A stretch of DNA of 64,000 nt from Methylocystis echinoides (GTDB taxonomy: Bacteria > Pseudomonadota > Alphaproteobacteria > Rhizobiales > Beijerinckiaceae). The DNA lies in assembly GCF_040687965.1 (NCBI RefSeq), contig NZ_CP156084.1:1688501-1752500 (forward strand), given 5' to 3'. Of this stretch, positions 16,827-26,382 are shown one piece after another (positions within the stretch are counted from its first letter, which is position 1; every line of letters begins with the position of its first letter). The position numbers were made by a program, and so were the translations under genes. Below the pieces are notes generated by a model. It searched no databases, was not told the DNA's origin, and saw only the letters and a list, made by a program, of their open reading frames with translations.

Positions 16827-19085
16827 CTAGCCGCCGCCAAACAGCTCCTCGAAGATGTTTCGCTGAGCGGCGGGCCGTCGTCCGCGGGGCGCTGGCGGGG
16901 GGGCGCCGGCGTCGGGAATGTCCTCCGGCGGCAGCAGTTCGTCGACGCTGCGCGGCGCCGCGCGGGTAGCGCGCGCGGCCTCCGGCGCAATGGGGATGGT
17001 CGCAGTGGCGTCGTCTGGCGCGCGTCGGCCGGCCGATGGCTCGGGCGGCGGAAGCGGCGCCGATTGCCGCGGGCGTGGCGGCGGCGCCGGGGCCGGCGCG
17101 CCCCCGCCGCCGGTGAACATCCCGATGAGCTCGTCGAGCGGCCGCGCCACGACGTCGTCGAGCGAACCGTCGGAGCGCCAATTGCCCGCGGGCAGGCCGG
17201 CGACCTGCAGCCCACGATGGGCGATGCCCATGTAGCGGCTCCAGATTTCGACAGGAAGATTGCCGCCCGAGGCCTTTTTCGTGGGCGAACTGTCGTCATT
17301 GCCGAGCCACACGCCGGTGACGAGCCGGCTCGTGTAGCCGATGAACCAGGCGTCGCGAAAATCCTGGCTGGTGCCGGTCTTGCCCGCCGCCTGCCAGCCG
17401 GGCAGCTCCGCCTTGCGCGCCGTGCCGGTGAGCAGGGTCTCCTGCATCATGACGTTCATCATCGCCACATCGTCGGCGTCGACGACTCGGGACGGCGCGG
17501 GCGTCTTGCGCTGATAGAGGGTCTTGCCGACGGCTGTTTTCACGCGCGCGATGATATAGGGCTGCACGCCGAAGCCGCCGTTGGCGAAGGGCGCGTAGGC
17601 TGCGACGAGTTCGAGCGGCGTCACCTCCGACGTGCCGAGCGCGAGCGAGGCGTTGGTTTGAAGCTCTGATTGCACGCCGAGCCGGCGCGCCGTCTTCACC
17701 ACCGTCTTCGGGCCGACCTCCATGCCGACGCGCACCGCGACCGTATTGAGCGACAGCGCCAGCGCCTTGGTGAGCGTGACCGGGCCGAAATATTCGTGGC
17801 TGTAATTTTCGGGCGTCCAGCCTTTGATATTGAGCGGGGCGTCCTCGCGCACCGTATCGGGCGTGAGGCCATGCTCCAGGCCGGCGAGATAGACGAACGG
17901 CTTGAAGGCGGAGCCCGGCTGGCGCCTGGCGGAAACGGCGCGATTGAACTGGCTCTCCGAATAGTCGCGCCCGCCAACCAATGCGCGGATCGCGCCCGTT
18001 GGATCGAGCGAGACGACGGCGCCCTGCGACACGTTGAACTTCGCGCCCTTCTTGTCGAGCTCTTCCTTCAGCGCGCCTTCGGCGACGGTCTGAAGCCGCG
18101 GATCGATGGTGGTGGTGACGACAATGTCCTGGTCGATCGCGCCGACGGTGTCGTCGAGCATGTCCATGACATAATCGGCGGCGTAGTTGATCGAGCCGGC
18201 CCCGATGGTCTTCTGCACCTGCGCGGGATTGGCGAGCGCCGCCTTTGCCGCGCTGTCGTTGATGAACCCTTCCTGCGCCATGGCGGTCACGACCTGCGCC
18301 GCGCGCTCCGTCGCGCCGTCCGGATTGCGGTCGGGCGCGAGCTTGCTCGGGGCTTTCATCAGCCCCGCGAGGACGGCGGCCTCCGAAAGCGTCGCAGTCT
18401 TGGCGCCATGGCCAAAATAACGCTGGCAGGCGGCCTCCACGCCATAGGCGCCGGAGCCGAAATAGACCCGGTTGAGATACAGTTCGAGGATCTGGTCCTT
18501 CGAATATTTGTGCTCCAGCCAGACGGCGAGGATCGCCTCCTGAATCTTGCGGGAGATCGTGCGCTCCTGCGTCAGAAACAGATTTTTGGCGAGCTGCTGG
18601 GTCAAGGTCGAGCCGCCCTGCATGCCGCCGCGGCCGGCGACATTGCGCACCAGCGCGCGGGCGACGCCCTGCGGATCGACGCCCCAATGCGAATAGAAGC
18701 GGCGGTCCTCGATCGCGACGAAAGCTTTGGGCAGATAAGGCGGCAGTTCGGAGATCCTGACCGTCGCCCCGCCGGTGTCGCCGCGATTGGCGAGAAGCTC
18801 CCCGTCGGCTCCCAGGATGGCAATATTGGGCGGCCGTTTGGGGACCGAGAGCTGATCGATGGGCGGGAGTTGCGAACCGTAATAGACCGCGAGCGCCCCG
18901 CCGCCGATCGCGCCCCAGACGGAGAGGGTCAGGCTCCAGTAGATCAGGGCGCCGATGAGCGAGCCCGAGCGGCGCCGTTTCGGACGTTCTGACTTGCGCG
19001 CGCGAGGCCTCGGCTCCGCCCGAAGCTCGTCGTCTTCGGCCTCGTCGTCGAACCTGGGTTCCCGGCGTCTGCCGTTACGCGCCAT
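16827..19085 (-). CDS. Class A penicillin-binding protein, PBP1A family
   Basis: 752 residues; polymerises and cross-links peptidoglycan in the periplasm. Order: charged cytoplasmic tail rich in Arg/Glu (1-55), one membrane helix (~57-80), glycosyltransferase family 51 domain with EDRRFYSHWGVDP and GGSTLTQQLAKNLFL, then a transpeptidase with the Ser nucleophile in SAFK (near 393), SLN in LSLNTVAVRV, and KTG in AAGKTGTSQDFRDAW (near 570). The tail beyond ~650 is Pro/Ala-rich and low-complexity. The start at MARNGRRREP was chosen because the longer frame runs into the shared upstream region. Divergent from dnaN. Confidence 0.92.
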   Translation of the reverse strand: MARNGRRREPRFDDEAEDDELRAEPRPRARKSERPKRRRSGSLIGALIYWSLTLSVWGAIGGGALAVYYGSQLPPIDQLSVPKRPPNIAILGADGELLANRGDTGGATVRISELPPYLPKAFVAIEDRRFYSHWGVDPQGVARALVRNVAGRGGMQGGSTLTQQLAKNLFLTQERTISRKIQEAILAVWLEHKYSKDQILELYLNRVYFGSGAYGVEAACQRYFGHGAKTATLSEAAVLAGLMKAPSKLAPDRNPDGATERAAQVVTAMAQEGFINDSAAKAALANPAQVQKTIGAGSINYAADYVMDMLDDTVGAIDQDIVVTTTIDPRLQTVAEGALKEELDKKGAKFNVSQGAVVSLDPTGAIRALVGGRDYSESQFNRAVSARRQPGSAFKPFVYLAGLEHGLTPDTVREDAPLNIKGWTPENYSHEYFGPVTLTKALALSLNTVAVRVGMEVGPKTVVKTARRLGVQSELQTNASLALGTSEVTPLELVAAYAPFANGGFGVQPYIIARVKTAVGKTLYQRKTPAPSRVVDADDVAMMNVMMQETLLTGTARKAELPGWQAAGKTGTSQDFRDAWFIGYTSRLVTGVWLGNDDSSPTKKASGGNLPVEIWSRYMGIAHRGLQVAGLPAGNWRSDGSLDDVVARPLDELIGMFTGGGGAPAPAPPPRPRQSAPLPPPEPSAGRRAPDDATATIPIAPEAARATRAAPRSVDELLPPEDIPDAGAPPPAPRGRRPAAQRNIFEELFGGG

Positions 19086-19320
19086 GTTGCACCCGCCCCG
19101 AGGCTCCGCCGCAGCCTCCCCAAGTAGTCGATTCACCCTAAGAAAGGCCGTTTAAGGGCAGGTTAAGCGATGGCTTCCGGCGCCCAAGCCCGGAACGCCG
19201 CCTGGGAGGGCGGATTTTCTCCACAATCCCCGCGGGGTCGGCACTTGCGCTTCAACGCCCGGCTTGCCAAAGTCTGCGCCCCCGGCGCGCGGCGCCCGAT
19301 GAAATGCTGGTATTCCTGCG

Positions 19321-20439
19321 ATGAAGGTCACGATCGAGAGAGCGGCGCTGTTGCGGGCGCTCGGCCATGTTCACAGGGTGGTGGAGCGCCGCACGACCAT
19401 TCCGATTCTGGCCAATGTCCTGATCGCGGCCCGCGACGGCGCGCTCACCCTCAAGGCGACCGATCTCGACCTCGAGATCACCGAAAAGGCGCCCGCCGAG
19501 GTGGGACAGCCGGGCGCGACGACGCTGCCCGCGCATACGCTCTACGACATCGTGCGCAAGCTTCCAGAAGGCGCGCAGGTGTCGCTCGACGAAAGCGGCG
19601 AGACCGGCCAGCTCACCCTGCGCTCCGGCCGCTCCCGCTTCAATCTGTCGACGTTGCCGGAGAGCGATTTCCCGGACGTCACCTCGGGGGAGTTCAGCCA
19701 TCGCTTCACGCTCGCGCCGGCGGACCTCAAGCGCTTGATCGAGAAGACTCAGTTCGCCATCTCGAGCGAGGAGACGCGCTATTACCTCAACGGCATTTAT
19801 TTCCACGCCATGGAGGTCGAGGGCCGGCTGATGCTGCGCGCGGTCGCGACCGACGGCCATCGGCTCGCCCGTCTCGAACTGCCGGCGCCGGAGGGTTGCG
19901 CGGGCATGCCGGGCGTGATCTTGCCGCGCAAGGCGGTGCAGGAAGTGCTGCGCCTCATCGAGGACGCGCAGGCCGACGTCCTGATCGAACTCTCGACGAA
20001 CAAGATGCGCTTTTCCTTCGGCGACGCGCTGCTGACGACGAAGCTCATCGACGGCACCTTCCCCGATTACGCCCGCGTCATACCGACCGGCAACGACAAG
20101 CGCCTCACCGTCGAGCGCGACGTTTTCGCCAAGGCCGTGGACCGCGTCTCGACCATTTCCTCAGAGCGCGGCCGTGCGGTGAAGCTCGCTTTGACCGAAG
20201 GCAAGCTCGTGCTCTCGGTCACCAATCCCGACCAGGGATCGGCCGTCGAGGAGATCGAGGCGGACTACGACGGCGCGCCGCTCGACGTCGGCTTCAACGC
20301 CCGCTATCTGCTCGACATTACCCAGCAGCTCGACAGCGACACGGCGCTCTTCAAGCTCGCCGACCCCGGCTCGCCGACGCTGATCCAGGACCGCGACGGC
20401 GCCAACGCGCTCTATGTGCTGATGCCGATGCGGGTGTAG
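19321..20439 (+). CDS. dnaN: DNA polymerase III beta subunit (sliding clamp)
   Basis: 372 residues, the normal length of the bacterial clamp that encircles DNA and tethers the replicative polymerase. Features: MKVTIERAALLRALGHVHR start, VVERRTTIPILANVL, VATDGHRLA in the middle domain and YVLMPMRV at the very C-terminus, the region of the protein-binding cleft. Three similar domains of ~125 residues fit the length. No dnaA or recF is adjacent. The neighbour at the 3' end is a convergent rhomboid gene only 9 bases away. Confidence 0.97.
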   Translation: MKVTIERAALLRALGHVHRVVERRTTIPILANVLIAARDGALTLKATDLDLEITEKAPAEVGQPGATTLPAHTLYDIVRKLPEGAQVSLDESGETGQLTLRSGRSRFNLSTLPESDFPDVTSGEFSHRFTLAPADLKRLIEKTQFAISSEETRYYLNGIYFHAMEVEGRLMLRAVATDGHRLARLELPAPEGCAGMPGVILPRKAVQEVLRLIEDAQADVLIELSTNKMRFSFGDALLTTKLIDGTFPDYARVIPTGNDKRLTVERDVFAKAVDRVSTISSERGRAVKLALTEGKLVLSVTNPDQGSAVEEIEADYDGAPLDVGFNARYLLDITQQLDSDTALFKLADPGSPTLIQDRDGANALYVLMPMRV

Positions 20440-20448
20440 CGCCAGCCC

Positions 20449-21963
20449 CTATCGGCGCTTCGGTTCGACGATGATCCCGACCAGCAGCCCGAAGCCGAAG
20501 CCGGAGAGATGCGCGGCGAGGCTCGACATCGGCAGGATGAAATCGGCGGCGATCTGCACCAGCATGGCGAGGCCGAGCGCCGTGGCGCGGAAGGCGTCGA
20601 GACTGGCGCGATGGCGCAGCCAGTCCTTCATTCTCAACGCGCCGACGACGCCGAAAAGACCGAAGATCGCGCCCGAGGCCCCGACATAGAGCCCATAGCC
20701 GGCGCCCATGATCATCACAGCCAGCACGACGACCGATGAAATCAGCGCCGCGCCCAGATAGGCCGCGAGCAGGCGCCAGCCGCCGATTTCATCTTCGAGT
20801 TCGCGCCCGATGAGGGCCAGCATGACCATGTTGAGGGCAAAATGCAGCGGGCCGTAATGCAGCAGCGTCGCGGTGATGAGACGCCAGCTTTCGCCATGCA
20901 GGGCCAGCGGCGCCCAGAGCGCGCCGAGCCTAATCAGCGTCTGCAAATCCTGCGACCCGCCGAACGCCGTTTCAGCCGCGAACATGGCTGAATTGACGAC
21001 GAGGAGCGTCAAAGTGACCGGCGGCAGCCGCCAGCCCCGCGTCGCCCGCGCGCATTCCAGATCGACGCGCGCGGCGACGCCCTCGACGATCTCCTGCGCG
21101 CGCGGCGAGAGCGGCGCGGGCTCTCCCCAGGGCGCCGCGAGCTGGCGGCGCGCGGCGATCGCCGCCGGCGTCTCCTTGAGGCTGATGGCGAGCCGCTCGA
21201 AGGTCGCCCGCGCCGGCGCTTCTTCCCCGGCGCGCTTCTGCGCCACGGCGATCCAATAAGCGGCGGAGTCCGGGTCGAGGCGCAAAAGATGCGCGACGAG
21301 CGCGTCGACCTCGCGCGGGCGCCCGCCGAAGGCGAGGACGAAGAGCCAGGAAAAGGCGATCTGCTCCAAGGGGGTCGAGTCCGCCGAGCGCGCGTAATCG
21401 CGCATGAGCTCCTCGATGCGGCCGGTTTCGCCGAGCGCGCGGAACCGATAGGCGGAAAGCTGGCGGGCGTTTTCGGGATTTTGCGAGAGGGCCAACGCCT
21501 TCGCCCAGTCGCCGCGCTCGGCGAGAAGCCGCGTCTCGATGGCGGCCGCCTGTTCGGGCGGCGCCTCGGCGGCGAGGGCGGCGAAGGCGCGCGCCTTTTC
21601 GCGCGGGTCGTCGATGGCGGCGGCGCGGGCGTAGGCGGCGGAAAGGCGCATCGCCCTGGTGGGATGAAACAGGGCGGCGAGATCGGCGCAGCGCGCGGCC
21701 TGTTCGAGCCGTCCGGCGCGGGTGTGGCGCGACTGCAGCGCGGCGAGCGTCATCGGCGCGGCGACGAGCGGGAAGAACGCCAGGGAAACGAGTTTGCCCG
21801 CCTCCTGCGGAAAAAACCACAGGGCGAAGGCGCCGATGAAAAGCACCAGGGCGTTGACGAACGCGAAGCTGTGCGGCCCGCCCCGGCGCTGCAAAAGGTC
21901 GAGGAGGAGGGACAGGGCCGAAAGCGCCATCAGATTGACGGCGAGGATGGTCTGAAAATCCAT
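20449..21963 (-). CDS. Rhomboid family intramembrane serine protease with N-terminal extension
   Basis: 504 residues from MDFQTILAVNLMAL. The C-terminal ~200 residues form the rhomboid domain: HYGPLHFALNMVML (helix 2 His/Asn), GASGAIFGLFGVVGAL (catalytic Ser) and AHLSGFGFGLLVG (catalytic His). The N-terminal part has three hydrophobic helices (to ~95), followed by a helical cytoplasmic region (100-290) with TPR-like Ala-rich helices. Typical bacterial rhomboids are about 200-280 residues, so the extension is large. Substrates unknown. Confidence 0.85.
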   Translation of the reverse strand: MDFQTILAVNLMALSALSLLLDLLQRRGGPHSFAFVNALVLFIGAFALWFFPQEAGKLVSLAFFPLVAAPMTLAALQSRHTRAGRLEQAARCADLAALFHPTRAMRLSAAYARAAAIDDPREKARAFAALAAEAPPEQAAAIETRLLAERGDWAKALALSQNPENARQLSAYRFRALGETGRIEELMRDYARSADSTPLEQIAFSWLFVLAFGGRPREVDALVAHLLRLDPDSAAYWIAVAQKRAGEEAPARATFERLAISLKETPAAIAARRQLAAPWGEPAPLSPRAQEIVEGVAARVDLECARATRGWRLPPVTLTLLVVNSAMFAAETAFGGSQDLQTLIRLGALWAPLALHGESWRLITATLLHYGPLHFALNMVMLALIGRELEDEIGGWRLLAAYLGAALISSVVVLAVMIMGAGYGLYVGASGAIFGLFGVVGALRMKDWLRHRASLDAFRATALGLAMLVQIAADFILPMSSLAAHLSGFGFGLLVGIIVEPKRR

Positions 21964-22120
21964 TGCGATACCGGGCGGGAAAAGACGTCCGGGAGGATGC
22001 GCGCCCGCGAGCGCGAAAGTCAACGCGGTCGGATTCACGCGCGCACGGTTGGGCTTGCGATCCCTGTTTGGGCGCCGCATTGTCGCGACTGCGCGGCTTT
22101 TTTCCGCGACAAAGGCCGCC

Positions 22121-23098
22121 ATGCTGGATTTTCTCGCTCACCTATGGCCCTGGCTCGTCGCCTGTCTCGCGATCGGCGCGGCGGCGGCCACGTTCCTCCA
22201 CGGCGGGACGCTTCGCTCCCGGCCGGCGCGCTGGCTCTCCTGGTTCGGCGCGGCCTCTGTCGCGGGCGTGACGGCGGTCGCCGTCGGCGCCGTCGAGGGC
22301 GTGGTTTCGACGGCGATCGAAATCGCGCTCGCCTGTTTCGCCGCCTTCCTGCTCGGGGCCGCGCTCGCGGCGCTGAAGCGCGGAACGCTCGACGATCACG
22401 AACGCTGGGCCGTGGGCTTGCTTCCCGTCGCGCTAGTGTGGTGGGGCGCCGTCGAAATCGGCGCGCCGGCCTATGAAGCTTATGTGCAAAAGCGTATCGC
22501 CGCCCTCGCGCAAGGCGCAGGGGTCGATCCGGCAGGCTTTGGCGTCTCTGGCCGGGACGTCACCGCGCCCAGCGCCGCCGCCGACAAGCCGGCGCTCATG
22601 GCCGAGATCGCCGCGACGCCGGGCGTGCGGCGGGTGATCGTCGCGCAAACCGCTGCGCCCGCCGCGCCCGAGACGACGCCGGATCGGACGGCGACTATCG
22701 CGCCGCCGCCGCCCGACAGCGACCCCGAGCCCACCCCCGCCGCTCTGCACGCCGGTGAACTCGACGCGACGGCGTGCCAGCGCGCCCTCGACGAGACCGC
22801 GGCGTCGGAGCCCGTCGCTTTCCGCCCGGCGCGCACGACCATCGACCGCCGCGCGGCGCTCGCGCTCGACAAGGCGGTGGAGGTGATCCGCCGCTGTCCG
22901 CAGGCGACGATCGAAGTCAGGGGCCATGCCGACGCGGGCGCGTCGAACGAGGGGCTGGCGCGCCGCCGCGCGCTCGCGGCCGAGCGTTATCTGCGCCGCG
23001 AGGGCGTGGCCGGCCGCCGGCTTGTGGCGGTCGGCTGCTGCGCCGGCGCGCAGGAGCCCCGCCGCGGCTCGGGCGCCGTCGACTATATTTTGCGCTGA
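22121..23098 (+). CDS. Inner-membrane OmpA-like domain protein
   Basis: 325 residues. Hydrophobic helices lie at about 5-20, 40-60 and 65-85, with another near 105-120. A linker rich in Pro/Ala/Thr (180-225) precedes an OmpA/MotB-type peptidoglycan-binding domain with FRPARTTIDRRAALALD, IEVRGHADAGASNEGLARRR and the C-terminal VGCCAGAQEP. The domain keeps the Asp and Arg expected to bind diaminopimelate. A multi-helix inner-membrane anchor with a periplasmic OmpA domain recalls MotB or Arfa-like proteins; no motA or tolR partner is adjacent. Divergent from the rhomboid gene. Confidence 0.7.
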   Translation: MLDFLAHLWPWLVACLAIGAAAATFLHGGTLRSRPARWLSWFGAASVAGVTAVAVGAVEGVVSTAIEIALACFAAFLLGAALAALKRGTLDDHERWAVGLLPVALVWWGAVEIGAPAYEAYVQKRIAALAQGAGVDPAGFGVSGRDVTAPSAAADKPALMAEIAATPGVRRVIVAQTAAPAAPETTPDRTATIAPPPPDSDPEPTPAALHAGELDATACQRALDETAASEPVAFRPARTTIDRRAALALDKAVEVIRRCPQATIEVRGHADAGASNEGLARRRALAAERYLRREGVAGRRLVAVGCCAGAQEPRRGSGAVDYILR

Positions 23099-23252
23099 CC
23101 GCTCTTCTTCTGACCAATTCGGCGCCGCCGCGCCGCGCCTTGGTTTACCTGGCCGATCCCCTTGTTTAAGCTTGGATTGCCTAAAGGCCCGCGCCTCATA
23201 AAGTCGCGCCCGCCCCCACGGAATTGCCTCCCTCGGTAAGAAAGAGATCCCG

Positions 23253-25700
23253 TTGAACGTCGTCGCGATGAATCAGCATTCCCACGCCGAGACCGTCGCC
23301 GCCCTGAAGAGCGAAGTGCAGCGCCGCCTCACCTATACGGTCGGCAAGGACAATGAGGCGGCGAGCCCGCGCGACTGGTTCGTGGCGACGGCGCTCGCGA
23401 CGCGCGATCGTCTCGTCGAATCCTGGCTCGCCTCGACCAAGCGCAATTACCGGGAGGATCGACGCCGGGTCTATTACCTTTCGCTTGAGTTTCTGGTCGG
23501 CCGGCTGCTCGTCGACACGCTCACCAATCTCGGCCTCACCGGCGCCATGCGCGACGCGCTCTCCGAACTCGGCGTCGATCTCGATCGGCTGCGCGAGGTG
23601 GAGCCGGACGCGGCCCTCGGCAATGGCGGCCTCGGCCGGCTCGCCGCCTGTTTCATGGACAGCATGGCGACGCTGGAAATCGCCGCCATGGGCTATGGCA
23701 TCCGATACGATCACGGGCTTTTCCGCCAGACCATCAAGGACGGCTGGCAGCACGAATATCCGGAAGACTGGCTCTCCTTCGGCAACGCCTGGCAGTTTCC
23801 CCGCCCGGAGATCACCTATGATATCGGCTTCGGCGGCCATGTCGAAAGCACGCGGCTTTCGGACAATCTGCTCGCGCATGTCTGGCGCCCGGCCGAGACG
23901 ATCGTCGCCGTCGCCTATGACACGCCGGTCGTCGGCTGGCGTGGCCGCCACGTCAACACGCTGCGCCTCTGGTCGGCCCGCGCGCCCGACCCCTTGCGTC
24001 TCGACGCCTTCAATCAGGGCGACCATGTCGGCGCGCTGTCAGAGCAGGTGCGCGCCGAGGCGATCTCCAAGGTGCTCTATCCGAGCGACTCGACCCCCGC
24101 CGGCCAGGAACTGCGGCTGCGGCAGGAATATTTCTTCGCTTCCGCCTCGTTGCAGGACCTCGTCCGCCGGCACTTGAAGCAGACGGGCGACATCCGGAAG
24201 CTCGCCGACAAGGTCGCCATCCAGCTCAACGACACCCATCCGGCGATCGGCGTCGCCGAGCTGATGCGGCTGCTCGTCGACGTCTATGGCCTCGAGTGGA
24301 GCGAGGCCTGGCGCATCACCCAGGCGACCTTCTCCTACACCAATCACACGCTGTTGCCCGAAGCGTTGGAGACCTGGCCGGTGTGGCTGATGGAGAAGCT
24401 GCTCCCGCGCCACATGCAGATCATCTACCTCATCAACGCCATGCATCTCGACGGGTTGCGCGCCGAGGGCGTGAGCGATGCGGGCGTGCTGTCCTCGGTC
24501 TCGCTCATCGACGAGCACAATGGCCGTCATGTGCGCATGGGGCATCTGGCATTTCTCGGCTCGCACAAGGTCAATGGCGTCTCCGCCTTGCACAGCGAGC
24601 TCGTCAAAGAGACGGTGTTCAAGGAATTCCACCGTCTCTATCCCGACCGCGTCGTCAACAAGACGAATGGCGTCACCTTCCGGCGCTGGCTGCTGGAGGC
24701 CAATCCGCCGCTCTCGCGCCTGCTCGCCGAGACGATCGGGCCGGCGGTCTTCGACGACCCCACGAAACTTTCAGGCCTTGAAGCCTTCGCCGGCGATCCC
24801 GCGTTTCAGGAGCGCTTCGCGGCGGCGAAGCGCGAGAACAAGGAGCGGCTCGCGTCGACGATCTTGGACCGCGTCGGCGTGCGGGTCGATCCGCAGGCGC
24901 TCTTCGACGTGCAGATCAAGCGCATCCACGAATATAAGCGACAACTGCTCAATGTGCTGGATGCGGCGGCGCTCTATCTCGACATCGCCGCGCAGCCGAA
25001 CCGAGATTTCGTGCCTCGCGTGAAAATTTTCGCGGGCAAGGCGGCGGCGAGCTATCATCAGGCGAAGCTCATCATCAAGCTCGCGAACGACGTGGCGCAG
25101 ATCGTCAACGCCGATCCGGCGGCGCGCGGACTTCTCAAGATCGTCTTCCTGCCCAATTACAATGTGAGCCTCGCCGAAAAGATCATTCCCGCGGCCGATC
25201 TCTCGGAGCAGATTTCGACCGCCGGCATGGAGGCGTCAGGCACAGGCAATATGAAATTCGCGTTGAACGGCGCGTTGACGATCGGCACGCTCGACGGCGC
25301 CAATGTCGAAATCAGGGAGCGCGTCGGCGACGAAAACATCTTCATTTTCGGGCTCACCGCGCATGAGGTCGAGGCGAGCCGCGCGCGGGGCATCGACGCG
25401 CGCGAGGCCATCGCCGCAAGCCCGCGCCTCGCCGGGGCGCTCAACGCCGTCGCCAGCGGACTGTTCTCGCCGGATGACAAGCATCGCTACGCGCAGCTCG
25501 TCGACACGCTCACCTATTACGATCACTTTTTGGTGACGAAGGATTTCGACGCCTATTGCGCCGCGCAGCGGCAGGTCGACGCGCGCTGGCGCGATGAGAA
25601 GGCGTGGCGGCGCGCGGCGATTCTCAATACGGCGCGGGTCGCCTGGTTCTCGTCCGACCGCACCATCCGCGAATATGCGCAGGAGATCTGGAAGGTTTGA
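23253..25700 (+). CDS. glgP: Glycogen/starch phosphorylase
   Basis: 815 residues, full length for the PLP-dependent family that releases glucose-1-phosphate from alpha-1,4-glucans. Motifs: YYLSLEFLVGRLL, ALGNGGLGRLAACFMDS, the nucleotide/phosphate site region around IHEYKRQLLNVL, and EASGTGNMKFALNGALTIG with the PLP lysine. The start may be TTG 23253 (AAGAAAGAGAT upstream) or ATG 23268. No other glg gene is in the window, so it stands apart from a synthesis operon. A short palindromic repeat follows. Confidence 0.95.
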   Translation: MNVVAMNQHSHAETVAALKSEVQRRLTYTVGKDNEAASPRDWFVATALATRDRLVESWLASTKRNYREDRRRVYYLSLEFLVGRLLVDTLTNLGLTGAMRDALSELGVDLDRLREVEPDAALGNGGLGRLAACFMDSMATLEIAAMGYGIRYDHGLFRQTIKDGWQHEYPEDWLSFGNAWQFPRPEITYDIGFGGHVESTRLSDNLLAHVWRPAETIVAVAYDTPVVGWRGRHVNTLRLWSARAPDPLRLDAFNQGDHVGALSEQVRAEAISKVLYPSDSTPAGQELRLRQEYFFASASLQDLVRRHLKQTGDIRKLADKVAIQLNDTHPAIGVAELMRLLVDVYGLEWSEAWRITQATFSYTNHTLLPEALETWPVWLMEKLLPRHMQIIYLINAMHLDGLRAEGVSDAGVLSSVSLIDEHNGRHVRMGHLAFLGSHKVNGVSALHSELVKETVFKEFHRLYPDRVVNKTNGVTFRRWLLEANPPLSRLLAETIGPAVFDDPTKLSGLEAFAGDPAFQERFAAAKRENKERLASTILDRVGVRVDPQALFDVQIKRIHEYKRQLLNVLDAAALYLDIAAQPNRDFVPRVKIFAGKAAASYHQAKLIIKLANDVAQIVNADPAARGLLKIVFLPNYNVSLAEKIIPAADLSEQISTAGMEASGTGNMKFALNGALTIGTLDGANVEIRERVGDENIFIFGLTAHEVEASRARGIDAREAIAASPRLAGALNAVASGLFSPDDKHRYAQLVDTLTYYDHFLVTKDFDAYCAAQRQVDARWRDEKAWRRAAILNTARVAWFSSDRTIREYAQEIWKV

Positions 25701-25753
25701 CCGCCATCATCGCAGGAGAGAAGCGCGCAAGCGCCAGAGCCTCATTTGCTCCC

Positions 25754-25780
25754 CGATTGCTTCGCTCCACTCGCAATGAC
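25754..25780. repeat. Short imperfect palindrome of dispersed-repeat type
   Basis: ATTGC ... GCAAT flank TTCGCTCCACTC in the intergenic space between glgP and the convergent bactofilin gene. From memory, sequences of this kind (ATTGCTTCGCTCC...GCAATGAC) are scattered in many alphaproteobacterial genomes. Only one copy is in this window, so repetition is not shown here. Confidence 0.4.
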
Positions 25781-25806
25781 GTCGTCAAATCCATGAACCC
25801 TTCCAG

Positions 25807-26307
25807 TCACCCCACCGAACGGCGGGGGACGCGCAGGTTCAACTTGGTCAGCCGCCGCGCGCCGAGCGGCGCCGCAATGGCGGCGACAGCGTCGCGCTCA
25901 TCGTGCTCCTCCTCGATCATGGGCGGCTCGATGCGACGCGGCGCCGGGACCTCGCGCGGCTTGGCGCCAGTGGTTTCGGCCACATTCGCCGAGCCGTTCA
26001 ACACGGCGCCGCGCGCAACCTCGATGGCGCCGCAATCCCAGCTGCCCTCGACGCGGCCCGTGGCGCGCACGCTCATCAACTGCTTGGCGGTGATCTCCGC
26101 GCTCACCTGACCGGAAATCTCGGCGCTCGACACGATGATTTTGCCCTTCACCACGCCCGTGGGACCGACGATGAGGTGGTTACAGAAAATCTCGCCGTCG
26201 AAGGCGCCGTCGACGACGATAATGTCATCCGCCCGAAGCTCGCCGGTGAGCTGCGCGCCCTGTCCAATGTAGACGGAATTCTCCTGGTCAGGCCTGAACG
26301 TCGCCAT
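25807..26307 (-). CDS. Bactofilin
   Basis: 166 residues. Beta-helix-forming repeats typical of bactofilins: VYIGQGAQLTGELRADD, VDGAFDGEIFCNHLIVG, GVVKGKIIVSSAEISGQV and GRVEGSWDCGAIEVARGAVL. Bactofilins polymerise into cytoskeletal filaments without nucleotide and scaffold envelope enzymes, stalks or chromosome organisation. The C-terminal 45 residues are charged and probably disordered. It lies 75 bases after the PHA synthase gene on the same strand, but has its own gap and possible promoter. Confidence 0.9.
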   Translation of the reverse strand: MATFRPDQENSVYIGQGAQLTGELRADDIIVVDGAFDGEIFCNHLIVGPTGVVKGKIIVSSAEISGQVSAEITAKQLMSVRATGRVEGSWDCGAIEVARGAVLNGSANVAETTGAKPREVPAPRRIEPPMIEEEHDERDAVAAIAAPLGARRLTKLNLRVPRRSVG

Positions 26308-26382
26308 GTCTTTCCCCTCGCGAATCGTAACGCGGGCATAAGGTTAAACCCTTTCAGGCGCGAGCGGGGAAGTTTCCGATCA

